Source of the DNA: UBA2966 sp965242505
GTDB taxonomy: Bacteria; Pseudomonadota; Alphaproteobacteria; UBA2966
Assembly: GCA_965242505.1 (NCBI GenBank)
Contig: OZ251449.1
Coordinates: 2,542,001 to 2,606,000 of the forward strand
DNA length: 64,000 bases
Reading direction: 5' to 3'
The notes under the pieces are model-generated. The model had not been told where the DNA came from. It did not search any database and was given only the letters and a program-made list of their open reading frames with translations. The position numbers and the translations under genes were made by a program. Of the stretch, positions 8,552 through 16,543 are shown one piece after another; position 1 is the first letter of the stretch; every line of letters begins with the position of its first letter.

Positions 8552-9806
8552 CCTGTTCGACGGCATCGCCTCGTTCCCGGCGCTTCATGCGGCCGCGCTG
8601 CGCGCGGCGGCCGGCAAGCGCGCCAAGCCGGGTCCGGCCGCCTTCCTCGCCAACCTGGAGAAGGAGATATTGCGGCTGGAGCGCGAGCTGCGCGGCGGGC
8701 GCTACCGGCCGGGCCGCTACAGGACCATCGAGATCTTCGATCCGAAACACCGGATCGTCTCCGCCGCTCCGTTTCGGGACCGCGTTGCGCACCACGCCTT
8801 CTGCGCCGCCGTCGAGCCGGTCTTCGAGCGCGGCTTCGTCCACGACTCCTACGCCAACCGCGCGGGCAAGGGGACTCACCGGGCCGTCGCTCGTTACGAA
8901 AGGTATCGCGACCGCTTCCGCCACGTCCTGCGTTGCGACGTCTACCGGTACTTTCCGGCCATCGACCACGAGATATTGAAGCGCGACCTGCGGCGTCGCG
9001 TCGCCTGCCCGCGCACGCTGGCGCTGGCCGACCGGATCGTCGACGGCTCCAACCCGCAGGAGCCGGTCGATCTGCACTTTCCGGGCGACGACCTGTTCGC
9101 CCCGTTCGCGCGCCGGCGCGGCCTCCCGATCGGCAACCTGACGAGCCAGTTCTTCGCCAACGTCTATCTCGACGGCCTCGATCATTTCTGCAAGGAGGTT
9201 CTTCGGGCGAAAGGCTACCTGCGCTACGTGGACGACTTCGCGCTTTTCCACGACGACCCCGAGCGGCTGGAGGACTGGCGGCGGCGCATCGCCCGTTTCC
9301 TGGAAGGACGGCGCCTGCGGCTTCACCCGGTCAAGACCCGCATCGTGGAGACGAAGGAGCCCGCGGCGTTTCTGGGCTTCGTCCTTCTTCCGGGCGGGCG
9401 CCGCCGCCTGCCGGAAGAGAACGTGCGGCGCTTCCGGAACCGGCTGCGCGGGTTGCGCGACCGCTGGCGGGCCGGCGCGGTCTCGCGCGAGGACGTCGAG
9501 CGCCGGGTGGGCGCGTGGATCGCCCACGCCGAACATGCGGATACGCGGCGCTTGCGCCGCGCGATCTTCCGGGACGGGTGGTTCGACCCGTCCCGGGGGC
9601 CTGGCCGCCCCCCTGTCGGCGTGTTCTGCGCGGCGGGTCCTGGAACAACAAACCGAGGAACCTCCGCTCCGCCAACCGCAACAGGAACGAGACAGGAAAC
9701 CGGAACAACAACAACGGGTTCCGTGTCGCCCGCACGCTCCATCGCCGGAGCCGGCGTCCCCGCGGGGACGCCGGGCGCGCCTGCGAGCGTCCAGGGGCGG
9801 TCATGA
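8532..9806 (+). CDS. DGR reverse transcriptase
   Basis: A 424-residue frame from GTG 8532. The RT core is complete: IEIFDPKHRIVSAAPFRDRV, then motif A CDVYRYFPAIDHEIL (about residues 134-148), then the DGR-type motif GLPIGNLTSQFFANVYLD (about 197-214), which replaces the QGxxxSP of retroviral and group II RTs, and the catalytic YVDD (about 231-234). Thumb and C-terminal conserved sequence end around FRDGWFDPSRG (residue about 355). The last 70 codons run through the template repeat in a different frame from the VR and look like low-complexity read-through. It copies the template RNA with errors at adenines and, with Avd, replaces the VR in the target gene. Confidence 0.94.
   Translation: MTAKAHDLFDGIASFPALHAAALRAAAGKRAKPGPAAFLANLEKEILRLERELRGGRYRPGRYRTIEIFDPKHRIVSAAPFRDRVAHHAFCAAVEPVFERGFVHDSYANRAGKGTHRAVARYERYRDRFRHVLRCDVYRYFPAIDHEILKRDLRRRVACPRTLALADRIVDGSNPQEPVDLHFPGDDLFAPFARRRGLPIGNLTSQFFANVYLDGLDHFCKEVLRAKGYLRYVDDFALFHDDPERLEDWRRRIARFLEGRRLRLHPVKTRIVETKEPAAFLGFVLLPGGRRRLPEENVRRFRNRLRGLRDRWRAGAVSREDVERRVGAWIAHAEHADTRRLRRAIFRDGWFDPSRGPGRPPVGVFCAAGPGTTNRGTSAPPTATGTRQETGTTTTGSVSPARSIAGAGVPAGTPGAPASVQGRS
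9616..9739 (+). repeat. DGR template repeat (TR)
   Basis: Invariant donor copy of the VR. It is adenine-rich in an otherwise GC-rich region and holds eleven AAC codons in the VR reading frame, the typical design that lets adenine mutagenesis reach many amino acids without creating stop codons. By my count 32 adenines lie between 9641 and 9739. It overlaps the 3' end of the RT open frame in another frame, so the RT tail and template constrain each other unless the RT is normally shorter. Confidence 0.94.
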
Positions 9807-9865
9807 CGAGCGAAGCCCGGCGCCTCTCTTGCCCCGCCCCGGCGGGGGAGAGGCGCCGGCGGCGC

Positions 9866-10111
9866 GTCCCTTCTTCTCCCTCCCCCTGGCAGGGGGAGGG
9901 AGAAGAAGGGACGGAGGTTTCCGTTCATGCTCCTTCCCCCTGACCACCCACACTCCTCCCCCCTGGACAGGGGGGAGGTCGGGAGGGGGGTGGATCGCGC
10001 GGTCCCGCAACGCCGCTCATGCTCCTCCCCCCTGCGCGACCCCCACCCCGACCCTCCCCCTGCAAGGGAGAGGGAGAACGAAGAGGACGGAGGTTTCCGT
10101 TCATGCTCCTC
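9866..10111. repeat. Dispersed GC-rich MITE-like repeat, copy R3
   Basis: Several palindromic modules in a row (around 9880, 9960 and 10040), with the phrase GACGGAGGTTTCCGTTCATG present twice (9911 and 10086). The block fills the whole gap between the RT and the lipoprotein gene, and its last copy supplies the apparent ribosome-binding site and first ATG of that gene. Confidence 0.75.
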
Positions 10112-11086
10112 TCCCGTCGCCGGATGAGGCTCGCGCTCGCCGCCGGGGCGGGCCTCGCCCTGCTCGCCGGTTGCTCCCATCCCGAACCCCTCCGCCCGGG
10201 CGACCGGTTGCCGGACTCGGAGAGGCCCGGAGACGGCGCGCCGGTGCAGGTCGGCGCGCCGGTCGTGTCCTGGGTCGACCCGTCGTGGAGACCGCCCCCG
10301 AACAGGGTCGCCGACGCCCTGGCGCGTCGGATGTCGCCGGCGGAAAGCCTTCCGAAGGCGCGGCGCGCGCTCGCCCGGGAGATCGAAGCGGTTCTGCTTC
10401 GGGTCCGGAACGAATATCCGGAGGCGGATGCGCGCGAGCTCCCGCCCATACTGGAAGGCGTCGTCCCGAACACGTTCGTCGTCGTTCTGAGAGCGGATCT
10501 GTCCGCCACCGTCCGCCGCCGCCTTCTTCACGAATCGGATTGGCCGATGGCGCTGCGAACCGGGAACGCGGCGTTCGATTCCTTCAATGAAAGGAACGGC
10601 CTTTCAAAGGCGTCCATACTTGAGCTCGAAGACGCGGCACTCGTACGTGAAGTACTCAAAGGCGCGAGATTCCTTTTCCATTTCGAGCACCCCGTCGACC
10701 TCGATCCTCTCCCCACCGATTTCCCCATAATCAATGATCCAGTGATGAATTGGTTCAGCCTCCACCGCCATCCTTACGTCGACTGGGAGGGGCCGGGTTT
10801 CTACATGAAGGGGGTCAAGGACGTGGAGGCGGCCAGATACGATTGGGGGCACGCCGCCCATGAAGGCGTGGTCAAGCGCGAGGATACGCATGGAAGAAGC
10901 TATTTCGGCGACAGTTCCAACGTGACGCTGACGAGATCGAACGGGACGTGGTGTCTCGTGGTTCGGGAGTTTCTGGATTGGGGCCTGTACTTGCATTACC
11001 GATTCATCGTCGAGGGAGACGAAGTGAAACGGATCGATCACGATCAGGACGCGGGCGAGTGCGCGGCCGCCTTCGGGTTCGGGTAG
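10103..11086 (+). CDS. Lipoprotein of unknown function next to the DGR
   Basis: With ATG 10103 (GGAGG nine bases upstream) the protein has 327 residues; ATG 10124 is an alternative. The N-terminus RLALAAGAGLALLAGCSHPE is a lipoprotein signal with lipobox LAGC, so C24 would be acylated and the protein anchored in a membrane. The rest is soluble with no motif I recognise: a Pro-rich start, a helical stretch (ALAREIEAVLLRVRNEY) and a mixed C-terminal half (residues about 190-327). The 3' two-thirds use more AT-rich codons than the neighbours, suggesting transfer. It is on the same strand as the DGR and follows it, but no template-like repeat is present in it. Confidence 0.7.
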   Translation: MLLSRRRMRLALAAGAGLALLAGCSHPEPLRPGDRLPDSERPGDGAPVQVGAPVVSWVDPSWRPPPNRVADALARRMSPAESLPKARRALAREIEAVLLRVRNEYPEADARELPPILEGVVPNTFVVVLRADLSATVRRRLLHESDWPMALRTGNAAFDSFNERNGLSKASILELEDAALVREVLKGARFLFHFEHPVDLDPLPTDFPIINDPVMNWFSLHRHPYVDWEGPGFYMKGVKDVEAARYDWGHAAHEGVVKREDTHGRSYFGDSSNVTLTRSNGTWCLVVREFLDWGLYLHYRFIVEGDEVKRIDHDQDAGECAAAFGFG

Positions 11087-11120
11087 GGAAACCAGGCGGC
11101 CGGCGCGGCGGGCCGTTTGC

Positions 11121-11186
11121 GCTTCTCCCCCGGCCGATTTTCGGTCGTGGCGCGGTTCGGTGAGCGTCGCGGAGGATGCGCCGCCC
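11121..11186 (+). repeat. Degenerate duplicate of the VR-hairpin 3' arm and avd start
   Basis: This 66-bp stretch matches 8118-8184 with few differences: one base lost in the C run, one T lost in the T run, and four substitutions. It includes the right arm of the hairpin, the CCGATTTTCGG stem, the sequence CGCGGTTCGGTGAGCGTCGC and the avd start codons (V-S-V-A-E-D-A-P-P instead of V-N-V-A-E-D-A-P-P). The left hairpin arm, a VR and the rest of avd are missing. No other feature is visible in 11087-11357. Confidence 0.8.
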
Positions 11187-11357
11187 GCCCGCCACGCTCC
11201 TCGTTTCCGGCGGCGCGCGTTTGGCGCCGGGGGGTCATTGTATGGCGCAGGGGGTGAGTCCATCGCCGGGAGTGTCATCAACGCATTCGTAACGGCTCAT
11301 TGACATACGGTGGGACCGCATTCTGATATGACCCTCCCACGAGCGAATACTACATTA

Positions 11358-12458
11358 TCAACACTGTATGGCTCCCCCTCCCCCCGACGACTGTATGGCT
11401 CCGCACCCATCACTGCCCCTCCCACGCCGTTCCTCACGTTCCCGGCGCTCCGCCGCGCGCCTTCGCGCCTCCGCCCGTTCCCACCGCTTCGCCCGTTCCG
11501 CCTCTTCACGTTTCTGACGCTTCCAGTCCAGAAACGTCCGGGTGGCGCTTTCCAGCTGGCGAGCGCTCTCCCATAGCTGCCGCTGCGAGGCTTCGAGCTG
11601 GCGCTCCTGTTCCCGCCGGGCCCGTTCCTGTTCTCGCTGGGCCCGTTCCTGCTCCTGCCGGGCCGCCTCGCGCCGGTGTTGGGCGTCCAGTTCCAGCAAC
11701 CTCTGCGCCTCCGCCCGCTCCGCCGCTTCCCGTTCGCGCTCGGCTTCCGCCCGCCGCCGCTCGGCCTCGGCCTCGGTTTCGAGGCGTTCCAGCGCCTCCT
11801 CGTAGCCGCCGCGTCCGCCGCGCGCGTAGCCGGGCCCGGATTCCCCGCCGTGGTCGGCCTCTCCGACATAGCGACGGAGGGCCGTTTCGTCCCGTCCCCA
11901 CGGGTCGCGGGCGGGCGCGACGTCGTCCCATCCGCCCGGCGAAGCGGCGGTCCCGGCCGGCGGGGCGGACGCCTTCGCCTCGGGCAGCGGCCTGGTCCCG
12001 AGCACGCCGGCGTCCTCGTAGAAGCGCCGCTCTCCGGCGCCGACCGAGAGCGCCCGGCGGCGGTCGCCCGGGGCGGCGCCTTTCCCGAACCAGCCCGCGA
12101 CCCGGTCCGCGGCGTCCTTCGCCGACGCGGCGAGGCCGCGCGCCTTGCCGGCGAACTTCTCGACCCCGAGCCCGCGCGAGACGATGCTCTCCGCCGCGGC
12201 GCGACATTCGTCCAGCGCCTCCTTCACCGACCGGTTCGCCTTGCGGTCGAACTCTCTGGCGGTCATGCGCTCGAAATTGCGCATCCCCGATTCGAAGACC
12301 CGCAGCGGGTTGAACGTCGCCTTGGCCGCGCAGCCCACGGCGTCGCGCGCGTTCTCGAACGAGTCGCGGAGACCGGCGTCCGCGGGCGACGCGGCCAGCG
12401 CGGCCGCGGCGGCGAGGGCGAAGGCCATGGCGCGGATGCGTTTCAGCGGCGGGGTCAT
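11358..12458 (-). CDS. Secreted coiled-coil protein of unknown function
   Basis: A 366-residue protein with a signal peptide (AMAFALAAAAALAASPADA, cleavage near residue 29). The first third is helical with two Cys (VGCAAKATFNPL and LDECRAAAES). A linker of about 80 residues follows, then a long charged Glu/Arg/Ala coiled coil (about residues 215-345). The tail is short and Gly-rich with a terminal Cys (SSGGGGAIQC). I recognise no family. It lies 9 bp downstream of another secreted protein on the same strand, so the two are probably co-expressed. A structural or scaffold role at the envelope is only a guess. Confidence 0.7.
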   Translation of the reverse strand: MTPPLKRIRAMAFALAAAAALAASPADAGLRDSFENARDAVGCAAKATFNPLRVFESGMRNFERMTAREFDRKANRSVKEALDECRAAAESIVSRGLGVEKFAGKARGLAASAKDAADRVAGWFGKGAAPGDRRRALSVGAGERRFYEDAGVLGTRPLPEAKASAPPAGTAASPGGWDDVAPARDPWGRDETALRRYVGEADHGGESGPGYARGGRGGYEEALERLETEAEAERRRAEAEREREAAERAEAQRLLELDAQHRREAARQEQERAQREQERARREQERQLEASQRQLWESARQLESATRTFLDWKRQKREEAERAKRWERAEARRRAAERREREERRGRGSDGCGAIQSSGGGGAIQC

Positions 12459-12467
12459 CGCCGTATT

Positions 12468-13871
12468 CTATTCCGATTCTGCCAGCGCCGCCAGCGTCAG
12501 GCGGCGCAGCGCGCAGGCTTCGCCCTGGAGCCGGCAGAGCGCCAACAGATAGACCGCGCCGTCGTCGGGCGAAGAGGCGACCAGGAGTCTTCCTTCCGTC
12601 CCCGCCGGCATCGCCGCGTCGAGAGCGAGGCTCGCGGCGAAGGCCGGCGGCAACCGCGCCAGGGCCGCGGCCTGCGCCGGCCCGGTGTCGGGCGCCGCGG
12701 CCCGGACCGCGCCGGCGTCGCGGGCGGCGAGCGCCGCGTCGATGCGCCCCAGCAGCGGCGGGAGCCAGACCGACCCCTGGCCGGCCCACGACGCGCCCGC
12801 CGCGGCGCGCCAGACGAGGCGCGGCAGCCCCGCCCGCATGTCCGCGGCCGCGGCGGCGAAAGAGGCCGTATCGCGCGCCGGCCGGCGCGAGCCCGCCGGA
12901 TGCGCGCGGCGGAAGGCGGCGAGCCGCGCGGCCGCGATGCGCCGGAGCGCCGCCGCCGGTCCGTCGGCCGCCGTCGTCCAGGCCGGGCGGAGCGGGGCCG
13001 CGGCCTTCCGGTCCGCCAGGCGCTCCCCCGGCAAGGCGCGGGCCGCGGCGACGCGCCAGCCGTCCCGGCTCCGCTCCCAGAAGGTGAGGATCGCCAGGTC
13101 GAGCAGCGGGTCGTAATAGAGGGCGGCGGGGGCGGGCGAGCGCAGCCGGCCGAGCTTGACGACCGCGTTGGCGAAGAACGGGCGCCACAGCGCGGGCAGC
13201 GCAGCGCCGGCCCCGACCAGCCCCGCCCCCGGCATCGCGGCGAGGACCGCCGCCGCCGGCGCGCTTCCCTCCACCCCGGCCGCGCGCAGCGCCAGCGCCT
13301 GGGCGGCGAACAGCCGGGCGCCGGTCTCCGCCTCGTCCGCGGTTTCGTCCACGTCGGGATCGGGCGCGAACGGCTCCCGCGCCGCGGCCTCCGCCCAAGG
13401 GTCCGGCCCGTCGTCCGCGGGCGCCGGCTCCCGCGCGCGCTCTCCGCCGTCGGCCTCCCGGCTCTCCGCGCCGGCCCGGGAGTCGGGGGTTTCCGCGCCC
13501 CCGGCGTCGCACTTGGCCCTCTCCTCGCGGAAGAACGTGGCGCACGCCTCCACCTGCCGCTCGAAGATCGACAGGCAACCGGCATGGCGCCGATCCTCGG
13601 CGCCGCTCGCGAAGCCGATGTTGGTGGAGCAGGCGGAAATTCTGTCGTCGACGGACCGCCGGCACGCCTCCCGTTCGGCCGGCAGGTCCGTGAAGGTCAC
13701 GCCGGGGACGTCCCCGGACTTCGGCTTCAGCACCGCGCCACCCAGCGTCTTGCAGACGAACGCGAAGCCGCCGATGCGCGCCTCGGCGGCGCGCGCGTGC
13801 GGGGCGTCCATCGCCGAATACGCGATCGCGGCCGCGACGAGAGCCGCCAGCGACGGCGTGAGCGATCTCAT
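12468..13871 (-). CDS. Secreted Cys-containing protein of unknown function
   Basis: A 467-residue protein with a signal peptide (SLAALVAAAIAYSAMDAPHA, cleavage after ARA, about residue 28). The N-terminal 120 residues hold seven Cys (FVCKTL, REACRRS, SACSTNIG, HAGCLSIF, EACATFF, KCDAGG) and could form a disulfide-bonded domain. A low-complexity Asp/Glu/Pro stretch (about 125-180) follows, then an Ala/Leu-rich helical domain to the end, with two late Cys (LCRLQGEAC). I recognise no family. It is the upstream member of a two-gene minus-strand unit. Neighbourhood with the DGR lipoprotein region suggests a shared accessory island. Confidence 0.7.
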   Translation of the reverse strand: MRSLTPSLAALVAAAIAYSAMDAPHARAAEARIGGFAFVCKTLGGAVLKPKSGDVPGVTFTDLPAEREACRRSVDDRISACSTNIGFASGAEDRRHAGCLSIFERQVEACATFFREERAKCDAGGAETPDSRAGAESREADGGERAREPAPADDGPDPWAEAAAREPFAPDPDVDETADEAETGARLFAAQALALRAAGVEGSAPAAAVLAAMPGAGLVGAGAALPALWRPFFANAVVKLGRLRSPAPAALYYDPLLDLAILTFWERSRDGWRVAAARALPGERLADRKAAAPLRPAWTTAADGPAAALRRIAAARLAAFRRAHPAGSRRPARDTASFAAAAADMRAGLPRLVWRAAAGASWAGQGSVWLPPLLGRIDAALAARDAGAVRAAAPDTGPAQAAALARLPPAFAASLALDAAMPAGTEGRLLVASSPDDGAVYLLALCRLQGEACALRRLTLAALAESE

Positions 13872-14013
13872 CCGTTCCTCTCCCCCGCGGGGCGAACCCG
13901 GCGCCTCCCGCCGCGGAAAGGCCGGGTTCCCCGCCCGCGGACAACGCCGGGAACCGTATGCTGTTCAATTCCTGACCGGCGATCAAGCCCCTCCGGGGCG
14001 CGGCGGTCGCTTT

Positions 14014-14243
14014 CGGACGAGTGACGGGAGCGCCGCGGGGTCCGTTCGCGCTCCTCTCCCCTGGCGCGACCCCCACCCCGACCCTCCCCTTGACCATTGG
14101 CGCTCCTCCCCCCTGACAGGGGGGAGGCCGGGAGGGGGGCGGATCGGATACGGCTCGGCCGCCGCGACCCCCACCCCGACCCTCCCCCTGCAAGGGAGAG
14201 GGAGAAGAAGGGGGATGAGCAGGCGCCAGTATGAGAAATGTAG
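14014..14243. repeat. Dispersed GC-rich MITE-like repeat, copy R4
   Basis: Inverted relative to R1. It begins with a CGGACGAGTGACGGGAGCGC module, contains the core palindrome CTCCCCCCTGACAGGGGGGAG (14105-14125), and ends in ATGAGAAATG, matching the element's terminal sequence. It fills most of the gap 13872-14266; nothing else is recognisable in 13872-14013. The MFS start codon lies 24 bp beyond its right end. Confidence 0.8.
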
Positions 14244-14266
14244 ATCAGGGATAAACTGGTGGAGTC

Positions 14267-15484
14267 ATGCGCCATCTCAGCGGTCCGCCCCTGGTCGCCG
14301 CCATGTGCCTCGCCGAGATCGTCGGCATGGCGAGCTTCGCCGCGTTTCCCGCCCTGATGCCGGGTTTCATCGCGGAGTGGGAGCTCACCAACGCCGACGC
14401 CGGTTGGATCAACGGCATGTACTTCGCCGGATACATGGCGGCGGCGCCGATCCTCGTCGGCATGACCGACCGCGTGGACCCGCGCCGCATCTACCTCGCG
14501 TCGGCGGCGGTGACGGCCATGTCGGCGCTCGGCTTCGCCCTTCTGGCGGACGGGTTCTGGCCGGCCCTGATCCTGCGGACGCTGGCCGGCGCCGGGCTGG
14601 CCGGCGCCTACATGCCCGGACTCAAGGCGCTGAGCGACCGGCTCGAAGGGACCGCCCAGAGCCGCGCCGTCGCCGTCTACACGGCGAGCTTCGGCATCGG
14701 CGCCAGCGTCTCGTTCGCCGTTTCGGGAGAGCTCGCCCAGTGGCTCGGCTGGCGCGGCGTCTTCGCCGTCGGCGGGGGCGGCGCGGCCCTGGCGTTCGCC
14801 ATCGTCGCCGCGGCGCTCGCCCCGGCGCCGGCGAGGCGGACGGAGCCCGAAAGCCTCCTGCCGGACTTTCGGCTCGCGCTCCGCAACCGGCCGGCGATGG
14901 GCTACGCGCTGGCGTACGCGGCCCACAACTGGGAGCTCTTCGGCCTGCGGTCGTGGATCGTCGCGTTCCTCGTCTACGCGCAATCGCTCCAGGCGGACGG
15001 CGCGTCGTGGTGGAGCCCGCCCCTGATCGCCGCCGCCGTCAACCTCGTCGGCTGGCCCGCCAGCGTGTTGGGGAACGAACTCGCCGTCCGCTTCGGCCGC
15101 CGGCGCGTGGTGACCCTGGCCATGTCCGCATCGGCCGTCTGCTCCTGCGCGTTCGGGTTCACGGCCTCCCTGCCGTTCGTCGCGGTCGTCGCCCTCGCGC
15201 TCGTCTACGGCATGGCGGCCACCGGCGATTCCGCCTCGATCACCGCCGGCGTCGTCGCGGCCGCCCGTCCGGACCAGCGCGGCGCGACCATGGCCGCGCA
15301 CACGTGCATCGGGTTCGCCGGGGCGAGCGCCGGCCCCATCGTGTTCGGGGTCGTCCTCGACGCGATGGGAGGCGCGTCGAGCACCCTCGCCTGGGGGCTG
15401 GCGTTCGCGGCGATGGGCCTCGGCGCCGCGACGGGGCCGGCGGCCGTGGCGCTGCTCTCGCGCGAGAAGGGCCGGAGCGCGTAG
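14267..15484 (+). CDS. MFS family transporter
   Basis: A 405-residue membrane protein with about 12 predicted transmembrane helices in two halves, typical of major facilitator permeases. A loop resembling the MFS A-motif follows helix 2 (GMTDRVDPRRIYLA), and a related loop follows in the second half (NELAVRFGRRRVV). The ATG at 14267 follows GGTGGAG at good spacing. The closest general type is a CynX/NimT-like or sugar/organic-anion exporter, but the substrate cannot be deduced. The stop codon TAG is directly followed by the repeat end CCCGCATTTCTC. Confidence 0.85.
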   Translation: MRHLSGPPLVAAMCLAEIVGMASFAAFPALMPGFIAEWELTNADAGWINGMYFAGYMAAAPILVGMTDRVDPRRIYLASAAVTAMSALGFALLADGFWPALILRTLAGAGLAGAYMPGLKALSDRLEGTAQSRAVAVYTASFGIGASVSFAVSGELAQWLGWRGVFAVGGGGAALAFAIVAAALAPAPARRTEPESLLPDFRLALRNRPAMGYALAYAAHNWELFGLRSWIVAFLVYAQSLQADGASWWSPPLIAAAVNLVGWPASVLGNELAVRFGRRRVVTLAMSASAVCSCAFGFTASLPFVAVVALALVYGMAATGDSASITAGVVAAARPDQRGATMAAHTCIGFAGASAGPIVFGVVLDAMGGASSTLAWGLAFAAMGLGAATGPAAVALLSREKGRSA

Positions 15485-15580
15485 CCCGCATTTCTCGCGC
15501 CGACGGAGGATCGAGGAGCGCGCGGCGTTGCGGGAGCGCGGACCCCCCTCCCGACCTCCCCCCTGTCAGGGGGGAGGAGA
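15485..15580. repeat. Dispersed GC-rich MITE-like repeat, copy R5 (half element)
   Basis: Begins with the terminal CCCGCATTTCTC immediately after the MFS stop codon and runs through the AGGATCGAGGAGCGCGCGGC module to the core palindrome (15555-15577). The other half is absent. The palindrome holds the stop codon of the convergent xerC. Confidence 0.8.
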
Positions 15581-16543
15581 GCGCCCGGCGCGGCGCCGGG
15601 CGCTGGGGTGGGCCTGGTCGTAGACCTCCAGGAGGCGCCGCGCGTCGACCTCCGTGTAACGCTGCGTGGTGGAGAGGGAGGCGTGGCCGAGCAGTTCCTG
15701 GATCGTCCGCAGATCCCCGCCGCCGGACAGCAGATGGGTCGCGAAGCTGTGGCGCAACGCGTGCGGGGTGGCGGTCTCGGGCAGGCCCAGCAGACCGCGC
15801 AGGCGGCGGACCTGCCGCTGGACGACGCCGGGAGCGAGGCGGCGTCCGCGCTTGCCGACGAACAGGGGATCGCCGCCGCCCAGCTCGAACGGGCAGGCGT
15901 CGACGTAGTCGTCGACGGCGTCGCGCACGACCCGCAGCACGGGGACCACCCGTTCCTTGCCGCCCTTGCCGACGACGACGAGCGTGTCGCCGGTCGGCTT
16001 GTCGCGCCGGTCGAGGGACAGGGCCTCCGAGATGCGCAACCCGCAGCCGTACAACAGGGTCAGGACGGCGGCGTCCCGTTTCCCCAGCCAGGACTCCTCC
16101 TGCAACCGCGTCACGTCGCGCACGGACTCCCTCGCCTGCGCGACCGAGAGCGGCTTCGGGACGCCGTGAGGCCACTTCGGAGAGCGGATGGCGCCGACCG
16201 CCGGGTTGTGGACCCGGTCGGTGCGCTCGAGGAACCTGAAGAGGCTGCGGACGGCGGACATCGCGCGGGCGAGCGACGCGTTGGACAGACCCTCGCGCCG
16301 CCGCCGCGCCAGATAGCCGCGAAAGTCGGCCGGCGTCAGGCTCGCCAGATCGGCCAGCCCGGCCGGCCCGCCCAGGTGCTCCGCGAGGAAGCGGACGAAC
16401 GCCCGGACGTCGCGGCCGTAGGACTCGGTCGTGTGATCCGCCGACCGGCGTTCCGACTCGAGCCACCGGCGCCAGTCCCGCACGGCATCGCGGAGGTCGG
16501 CGGCGGCGGGCGCGTCGCTCAGGACGGCGGCAGGTCGAGCCAT
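15566..16543 (-). CDS. xerC: Tyrosine recombinase XerC
   Basis: 325 residues from the ATG at 16543 (MARPAAVLSD); 13 extra upstream codons are possible. It has an N-terminal SAM-like DNA-binding domain (SERRSADHTTESYGRDVRAF) and a C-terminal catalytic domain with the full set: Arg in GCGLRISEALSL, Lys in VVGKGGKERVVP, HALRHSFATHLL, and LGHASLSTTQRYTEV ending in the nucleophilic Tyr. With XerD (47226-48164) it resolves chromosome dimers at dif. The gene overlaps the end of DUF484 by 25 bp, the usual DUF484-xerC pairing. Its last codons (about RSPPP) and stop codon lie in repeat R5, so the C-terminus was rewritten by the repeat. Confidence 0.95.
   Translation of the reverse strand: MARPAAVLSDAPAAADLRDAVRDWRRWLESERRSADHTTESYGRDVRAFVRFLAEHLGGPAGLADLASLTPADFRGYLARRRREGLSNASLARAMSAVRSLFRFLERTDRVHNPAVGAIRSPKWPHGVPKPLSVAQARESVRDVTRLQEESWLGKRDAAVLTLLYGCGLRISEALSLDRRDKPTGDTLVVVGKGGKERVVPVLRVVRDAVDDYVDACPFELGGGDPLFVGKRGRRLAPGVVQRQVRRLRGLLGLPETATPHALRHSFATHLLSGGGDLRTIQELLGHASLSTTQRYTEVDARRLLEVYDQAHPSARRRAGRSPPP

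Noticed and set aside
8933..9943. Plus-strand frame containing the template repeat in the VR reading frame
   Set aside because: It overlaps the RT in another frame and has no start signal. The VR-like peptide is only the TR translated, not a second target.
10103..11086. The lipoprotein as a second DGR target
   Set aside because: Its 3' end shows no similarity to the template repeat and no FGE or lectin-like motifs.
11506..14193. An 895-codon open frame on the minus strand spanning two secreted-protein genes and a repeat
   Set aside because: It is in a different frame from two good signal-peptide-bearing genes and reads through the dispersed repeat; composition is Arg/Gly-rich low complexity.
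13156..16239. A 1027-codon plus-strand open frame
   Set aside because: It crosses the antisense of one gene, a repeat, the MFS gene in the wrong frame and the antisense of xerC. No domain is recognisable.
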